Below, in pieces: positions 60,174-64,000 of a DNA stretch of 64,000 bases. The notes under the pieces were generated by a model. It was not told the origin of the DNA. It saw only the letters and a program-made list of their open reading frames with translations, and made no database searches. The translations under genes and the position numbers were made by a program. Numbering within the stretch: the first letter of the stretch is position 1; each line of letters starts with the position of its first letter. This DNA comes from Inquilinus sp. KBS0705. GTDB lineage: Bacteria; Bacteroidota; Bacteroidia; Sphingobacteriales; Sphingobacteriaceae. The DNA is taken from the NCBI GenBank assembly GCA_005938025.2, contig VCCI02000004.1, forward strand, positions 62,001 through 126,000, written 5' to 3'.

Positions 60174-60600
60174 TAACGGTTTTATTTATTTGTTCAACAA
60201 ACGCGTCTGCAGACTCATTAGGGAAACCATCCCAATCTTTTATCACTTTACCATTCTCATCAACCAATAAGGTGTATGGGAACTTTCCATCGGGGTTGTA
60301 TTTATCGGCCAGGGCCTCGTTACGTTTTACCTGCTCTTTACTTAACTGGTTTTTCTTTTGGCGCGGAAAATCGGCACGTACCAGTACCAGGTGCGATGTG
60401 GCATAACTTTCAAACTTAGCCGATTCTAATATCTCTTTACGCAAGCGTATACATGGCCCGCACCAATCAGAGCCCGAAAAATTAATGATCATATATTTAT
60501 GCGCTTTTTGAGCCTCTTTTTGCGCGGCGTCAAAATCGCCCGACCAGGTAACCGGCGTAGCCATAAATGCCAGTAATATAATTGCTAATATTTGTTTCAT
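60160..60600 (-). CDS. Exported thioredoxin-fold protein
   Basis: 146 residues with signal peptide (about 1-20). The active site WCGPC sits at the first helix (FSGSDWCGPCIRLRKEIL), followed by FPYTLLVDENGKVIKDWDGF with the cis-Pro-like region. Periplasmic oxidoreductase that probably keeps cysteines of partner proteins reduced, such as DUF4266 tail or Rieske ligands. Within the operon it follows the Rieske gene and overlaps ApbE. Confidence 0.9.
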   Translation of the reverse strand: MKQILAIILLAFMATPVTWSGDFDAAQKEAQKAHKYMIINFSGSDWCGPCIRLRKEILESAKFESYATSHLVLVRADFPRQKKNQLSKEQVKRNEALADKYNPDGKFPYTLLVDENGKVIKDWDGFPNESADAFVEQINKTVNAGN

Positions 60601-60612
60601 GTGCTTATGTTT

Positions 60613-61041
60613 TTATGAATACACCCTTAATGATGTACCTGTTAATGTTGTTTTATATACCGTTAACGACCGGTTAGTCGGTCCACCGGTAACAACTCCC
60701 TTTTCGTTAAACGTGGCACCATGGTTATTGCAGTAAAAGCGCTGGTTTCCCGGCTCGTAAGCAAGCGGGTAATTTTGATGTGTACACGATTGCTGAACCG
60801 CTATATAAGCCCCCGCGTTGGTGCGTGCTACTATTATACTATTTGAAACTACATGCCCGCCATTGCTTAATAACGACGCGTTTGCCCCCGCGCTTAGGTC
60901 AAGGGTAAAATCAACTCCTGTTGCGCCATTAACACCCGATGATGCACCGCTATCGCTGCTTTTGCTGCAACCTGCACAACTTAATGCTGCAAAAGCTACC
61001 GCGCTAATGCCAACTGCCGAAAGAAACTCTTTTCTATCCAT
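60613..61041 (-). CDS. Rieske [2Fe-2S] lipoprotein
   Basis: 142 residues from the ATG giving MDRKEFLSAVGISAVAF (three in-frame codons upstream are not needed). Lipoprotein-type signal ending LSCAGC. After a Ser/Gly-rich linker, the Rieske domain has both ligand pairs: CTHQNYPL (C86, H88) and CNNHGATF (C104, H107). The fold ends TGTSLRVYS. It should carry one electron at a membrane surface. First gene of the operon with thioredoxin, ApbE, DUF4266 and DUF3570. Confidence 0.93.
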   Translation of the reverse strand: MDRKEFLSAVGISAVAFAALSCAGCSKSSDSGASSGVNGATGVDFTLDLSAGANASLLSNGGHVVSNSIIVARTNAGAYIAVQQSCTHQNYPLAYEPGNQRFYCNNHGATFNEKGVVTGGPTNRSLTVYKTTLTGTSLRVYS

Positions 61042-61323
61042 GATATTCAACTTTAAGTGCTTTAATAATATGGCTTTGAATTTCTGACGACACTTTAAAG
61101 CCCCAATAACGTATATACGATATATTAATTGTATAGATGTTTAAACAGCACAACTTTCTGAGCCTTAGTATCAATATTACTGTTCAAATCTGTAGTTAAC
61201 ATGAAATCAACGCCGTTTAACGATTTTTAACAATCTGATAATACATTGCAACCGCGAATTAACAAAGCTGTGGCATATAAATATTAGCAAATGGTATATT
61301 TACCTTTCATATAAGCCATACCT
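61042..61323. other. Divergent intergenic region, no gene seen
   Basis: 282 AT-rich bases between the Rieske operon and the glycosidase-like gene. TATATTTA at about 61295-61302 is close to a -7 box for the plus-strand gene. No RNA gene or strong hairpin is seen. Confidence 0.45.
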
Positions 61324-63774
61324 ATGTTTGCTAAAAAACCCATCGCTTTTTTAACCTACCTGTTAATTGCTATTACACCTGCTGTATCTAAAGAGATCAT
61401 CATTAGCAACCCCAAAATAAGCATGGTATTAAGTTATAGCGAGGGGGTTAGTATCCAATCGCTGGTTATTAATGGGCAAAAAGTTATCAATAGTACCGAT
61501 GGCATATATACGGCTATACAATTAGGGGGTTTTACTTATTCTTCGCTACAGGCAAAACAAAGCCCGGTGGTTTTAAAAAGCGGCAACGTTATTAAATTGA
61601 GCGGCATACATTACGGCCCTGTAACCGAAAACTGGTTATTCACCATCAGCAATAATGCCATTAAGTGGACCATTGAAAGAAGCATTGGCAAGGCCACGCT
61701 AACCAGCCAAAGTGCCACCCCTGTATTTAATTTCGACAGTATCAATACCTGGGAGGGTGCCTACCAGGGCTATGGCGGCCTGGCGTGGTTTTACCTGTTT
61801 AACGAAAAGCTTTGCACCTACGGCGTACACACCCGCTCATCGGATTTTTGGAACAGCAAAACGGGCAATGGCCTAAATATTTCCGTAGCTGCCGGAGGCA
61901 AAAACGTAGCCATGAAATACAGCCGCACCAACGACGATAAACTGGCTTACACCATCAGCGTGAGCAATAAAGAGTTAATACCCAAACAGGATAGCGGCAC
62001 CAACCGCAGGCGTTTTATACGCGGCGGAACAGATGTATGGGCACCGTTTACCAGCCCCGCAGGTACAACCAGCCAAACCATAACACTCAGTTATTTTGAT
62101 TTTGACCAAAAGTATGGCCGCGGCACATTTAAGGCTATTGATGGTAATAAAGTAGGCGCGGTGTTAAACACCATTGCGCGCATTGGGGTGATAGATTCGT
62201 TACATTTTGGCGGTAACAGCTGGCATACCCCGTATGGCCCAATTTGCCTGCACGAGCAATATATAGCACAAATTGGCTTAGCCGTAAACGACCTTAAATA
62301 TTTAACCGGCTACGCCAGTACCCTTAACTATTACCGCGACCACGCCATAAAACCCGATGGCCGCGTATACCCACGCTGGGCCTACACCAACGAAGACGCT
62401 GCACCGGGCCAATATAACAAGTACGGATTTTACGAGGCCCAATGGGGTGTTTTAATGGATTCGAACCCCGACTTTGTAGCCAACATTGCCGACCTGTATG
62501 ACATGACAGGCGATAAGACATGGGTAAAAAGCCATCAGCTATCGTGCGAAAAAGCCCTGGAGTGGATATTAAAACGCGACAGTAACGGCAACGGCCTGGT
62601 TGAAATGACCAACAGCAACACCGCCGAGAAAAAAAGCAGCGACTGGATAGATATTATATGGGCATCGTACGAAAATGCCTTTGTAAACGCCAAGCTATAC
62701 CACGCCCTTATTAAATGGGCCGATATTGAGCAGCAATTGGGCAATACGCCAAAGGCTAAATACTATACCGCCTTTGCAGCCAAACTAAAGGACAACTTTA
62801 ACAAAAGCACAAAAGATGGCGGCTTTTGGGATGATGAAAAGGGTTATTACGATTATTGGCGCGATAAGGACCAAACTATGCATGGCCGTAACCTGGTTAC
62901 CCCGGTAAACTTTATGGCCATTGCCTACGGCATTTGCGATAACGACACGCGCCGCAATACTATATTGGATAACGTAGAAGCAGTGATGAAAAAAGAAAAC
63001 CTTTTCTTTTGGCCCCTGTCTATGTTCCCCTATGAAACCAACGAAGGCAAGGAATACCAGTTCCCCTACCCTATATATGAAAACGGCGACCTGTTTTTAT
63101 CATGGGGATCGGTAGCGGTAAAGGCATATGCAGCGTATAACCCCGGCCTTGCCTTAAAATATGTAAAGAATGTATTAGAACAATATAGTAAAGACGGGCT
63201 TGCCTATCAGCGATACGGCCGTGTAAAGCAGGATGGCCTGGGCGATGATATACTATCGGGCAATAGCCTGGCCATTGTCGGTTTATACCAGGCTATTTAT
63301 GGCGTAAACCCGCTATACAACCGCTTTTATCTGGAGCCACATATAACACCCGACCTTGCAGGCACCGCGCTTAAATACAAATACAGAGGAAAGCAATTGC
63401 TGATCAATCTTGATAAAGACAGTTACTCGGTAACGCAGGGCAGCTATAAAGTTTGCGCTAACCAACCTTTTGGCTTTAACACCGCAAAAAGCAGCCTGTT
63501 GTATTTTAACAAAGCTAACGCTAAAGTTGCTTTGCAGGCTACTGCGCCGGCTTTAAGCATATACATAAAAAACTGGGGTGCCGCTAAAATGGAATGGCAG
63601 CAAAGCGGCAAGAGCCCGATTGCTTACACGCTTTACCAACTACGGCCCAATACGGTTTACAATTTTGCGGTTAATGGTACAAAGGTAAAAAGCATCACAA
63701 GCAATGTTAGGGGCGAAGCGCAAATCCATTACGCCCCGAAATCAGCTAACGAAATAATATCGGTAAGTAAATAA
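61324..63774 (+). CDS. Secreted six-hairpin glycosidase-like protein
   Basis: 816 residues with signal peptide (1-22). N-terminal beta-sandwich (about 24-260) followed by an (alpha/alpha)6-type domain (about 275-680) and a C-terminal beta domain. Candidate catalytic acids fall in RWAYTNEDAAPG, SSDWIDIIW and LGDDILSGNS. The layout is that of inverting glycosidases of the GH63/GH78/GH95-like group, but I cannot assign a family. It is alone, divergent from the redox operon, and not in the polysaccharide locus. Confidence 0.75.
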   Translation: MFAKKPIAFLTYLLIAITPAVSKEIIISNPKISMVLSYSEGVSIQSLVINGQKVINSTDGIYTAIQLGGFTYSSLQAKQSPVVLKSGNVIKLSGIHYGPVTENWLFTISNNAIKWTIERSIGKATLTSQSATPVFNFDSINTWEGAYQGYGGLAWFYLFNEKLCTYGVHTRSSDFWNSKTGNGLNISVAAGGKNVAMKYSRTNDDKLAYTISVSNKELIPKQDSGTNRRRFIRGGTDVWAPFTSPAGTTSQTITLSYFDFDQKYGRGTFKAIDGNKVGAVLNTIARIGVIDSLHFGGNSWHTPYGPICLHEQYIAQIGLAVNDLKYLTGYASTLNYYRDHAIKPDGRVYPRWAYTNEDAAPGQYNKYGFYEAQWGVLMDSNPDFVANIADLYDMTGDKTWVKSHQLSCEKALEWILKRDSNGNGLVEMTNSNTAEKKSSDWIDIIWASYENAFVNAKLYHALIKWADIEQQLGNTPKAKYYTAFAAKLKDNFNKSTKDGGFWDDEKGYYDYWRDKDQTMHGRNLVTPVNFMAIAYGICDNDTRRNTILDNVEAVMKKENLFFWPLSMFPYETNEGKEYQFPYPIYENGDLFLSWGSVAVKAYAAYNPGLALKYVKNVLEQYSKDGLAYQRYGRVKQDGLGDDILSGNSLAIVGLYQAIYGVNPLYNRFYLEPHITPDLAGTALKYKYRGKQLLINLDKDSYSVTQGSYKVCANQPFGFNTAKSSLLYFNKANAKVALQATAPALSIYIKNWGAAKMEWQQSGKSPIAYTLYQLRPNTVYNFAVNGTKVKSITSNVRGEAQIHYAPKSANEIISVSK

Positions 63775-63783
63775 CTTAAAAAA

Positions 63784-63882
63784 ATGTCATTTCGAACGAC
63801 GAAGGAGGAGAAATCCTGTTCGAGACACAAAGTTCCCCACCTGTCAATCGAACAAGATTTCTCTCTACGGTCGAAATGACAT
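63784..63882. repeat. Third copy of the TGTCATTTCGA hairpin family
   Basis: Outer arms ATGTCATTTCGA and TCGAAATGACAT are perfect complements. Inner arms GAGAAATCCTGTTCGA and TCGAACAAGATTTCTC differ at one pair. Same family as 35877-35978 and 36131-36232. Confidence 0.85.
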
Positions 63883-63897
63883 GGTGTAAATCAGACC

Positions 63898-64000
63898 TTA
63901 TTCTACCACTTCGTAAATGGTAACGGGCAGGGCTTTGTTTTTAAGGGTAACCTCGCCTATCCGTTCGCATTTGAACGATTCTTTGGCTTTATGGTAGGTT
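63898..64000 (-). CDS. C-terminal end of a probable class III nucleotidyl-cyclase protein (cut by window edge)
   Basis: Only 34 codons are visible, ending CERIGEVTLKNKALPVTIYE followed by VVE and a TAA stop. The G-E-V-T-L-K-N...P-V-x-I-Y-E pattern is the usual end of adenylate/guanylate cyclase catalytic domains. Too short for certainty; the start and catalytic residues lie outside the window. Confidence 0.5.
   Translation of the reverse strand, partial: TYHKAKESFKCERIGEVTLKNKALPVTIYEVVE

Overview
The window looks like chromosomal DNA of a Bacteroidota bacterium of the family Sphingobacteriaceae, most like Mucilaginibacter or Pedobacter. This is inferred from SusC/SusD proteins, FecR/ECF-sigma pairs, many secreted glycosidases, A-rich leaders in place of strong Shine-Dalgarno sites, and intergenic palindromes typical of that group. 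I see no rRNA, tRNA, CRISPR array, prophage or transposase. Both edges cut a gene: a DUF2723 membrane protein on the left and a probable nucleotidyl-cyclase-type C-terminus on the right.

Layout. 1-13.8 kb is mixed: the DUF2723 end, accA, a Spy-like periplasmic protein, a metallophosphoesterase, secreted GH43 and GH30 enzymes, a ThuA-domain protein, a lipocalin-like lipoprotein, a short HipA-like kinase overlapping DUF3037, and several small proteins. 13.8-22 kb holds an aldo/keto reductase, an orphan TonB-dependent receptor, a TetR/SDR pair with matching operators, a second Spy-like protein, an 11 x 21-residue coiled-coil protein ending in a histidine-kinase-like H-box, and a DUF72 protein. 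22-28.8 kb is a TetR-linked RND efflux operon (adaptor, pump, outer-membrane channel).

29-46.1 kb is a polysaccharide utilisation locus on the minus strand: ECF sigma, FecR anti-sigma, SusC with an N-terminal STN domain, SusD, then GH78, GH20, GH3 and GH92. The expected logic is that the SusC STN domain signals through FecR to the sigma factor. SusC/SusD import oligosaccharides, and the four enzymes remove terminal rhamnose, N-acetylhexosamine, beta-linked sugar and alpha-mannose. 46.3-51.6 kb is a second RND operon (TolC, adaptor, pump). 51.6-55.5 kb is a probable minus-strand operon of response regulator, histidine kinase, YncE-like beta-propeller and PAP2 phosphatase. 55.6-57.7 kb holds a cytochrome b561-type protein and two exported proteins. 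57.7-61 kb is an envelope redox operon (Rieske lipoprotein, thioredoxin, ApbE flavin transferase, DUF4266 lipoprotein, DUF3570 beta-barrel). 61.3-63.8 kb encodes a large secreted glycosidase-like protein.

The least expected signals are non-coding. There are several distinct palindromic repeat families: a tandem array near 3.2 kb, hairpins at 4.1, 7.2, 24.1, 35.9-36.3 and 63.8 kb, and a roughly 75-110 bp element with copies near 1.5 and 28.9 kb. At 35.8-36.3 kb a repeat-containing block is duplicated together with the first ten codons of the GH20 gene. The last codons of the GH92 gene appear to be made from the same repeat family.
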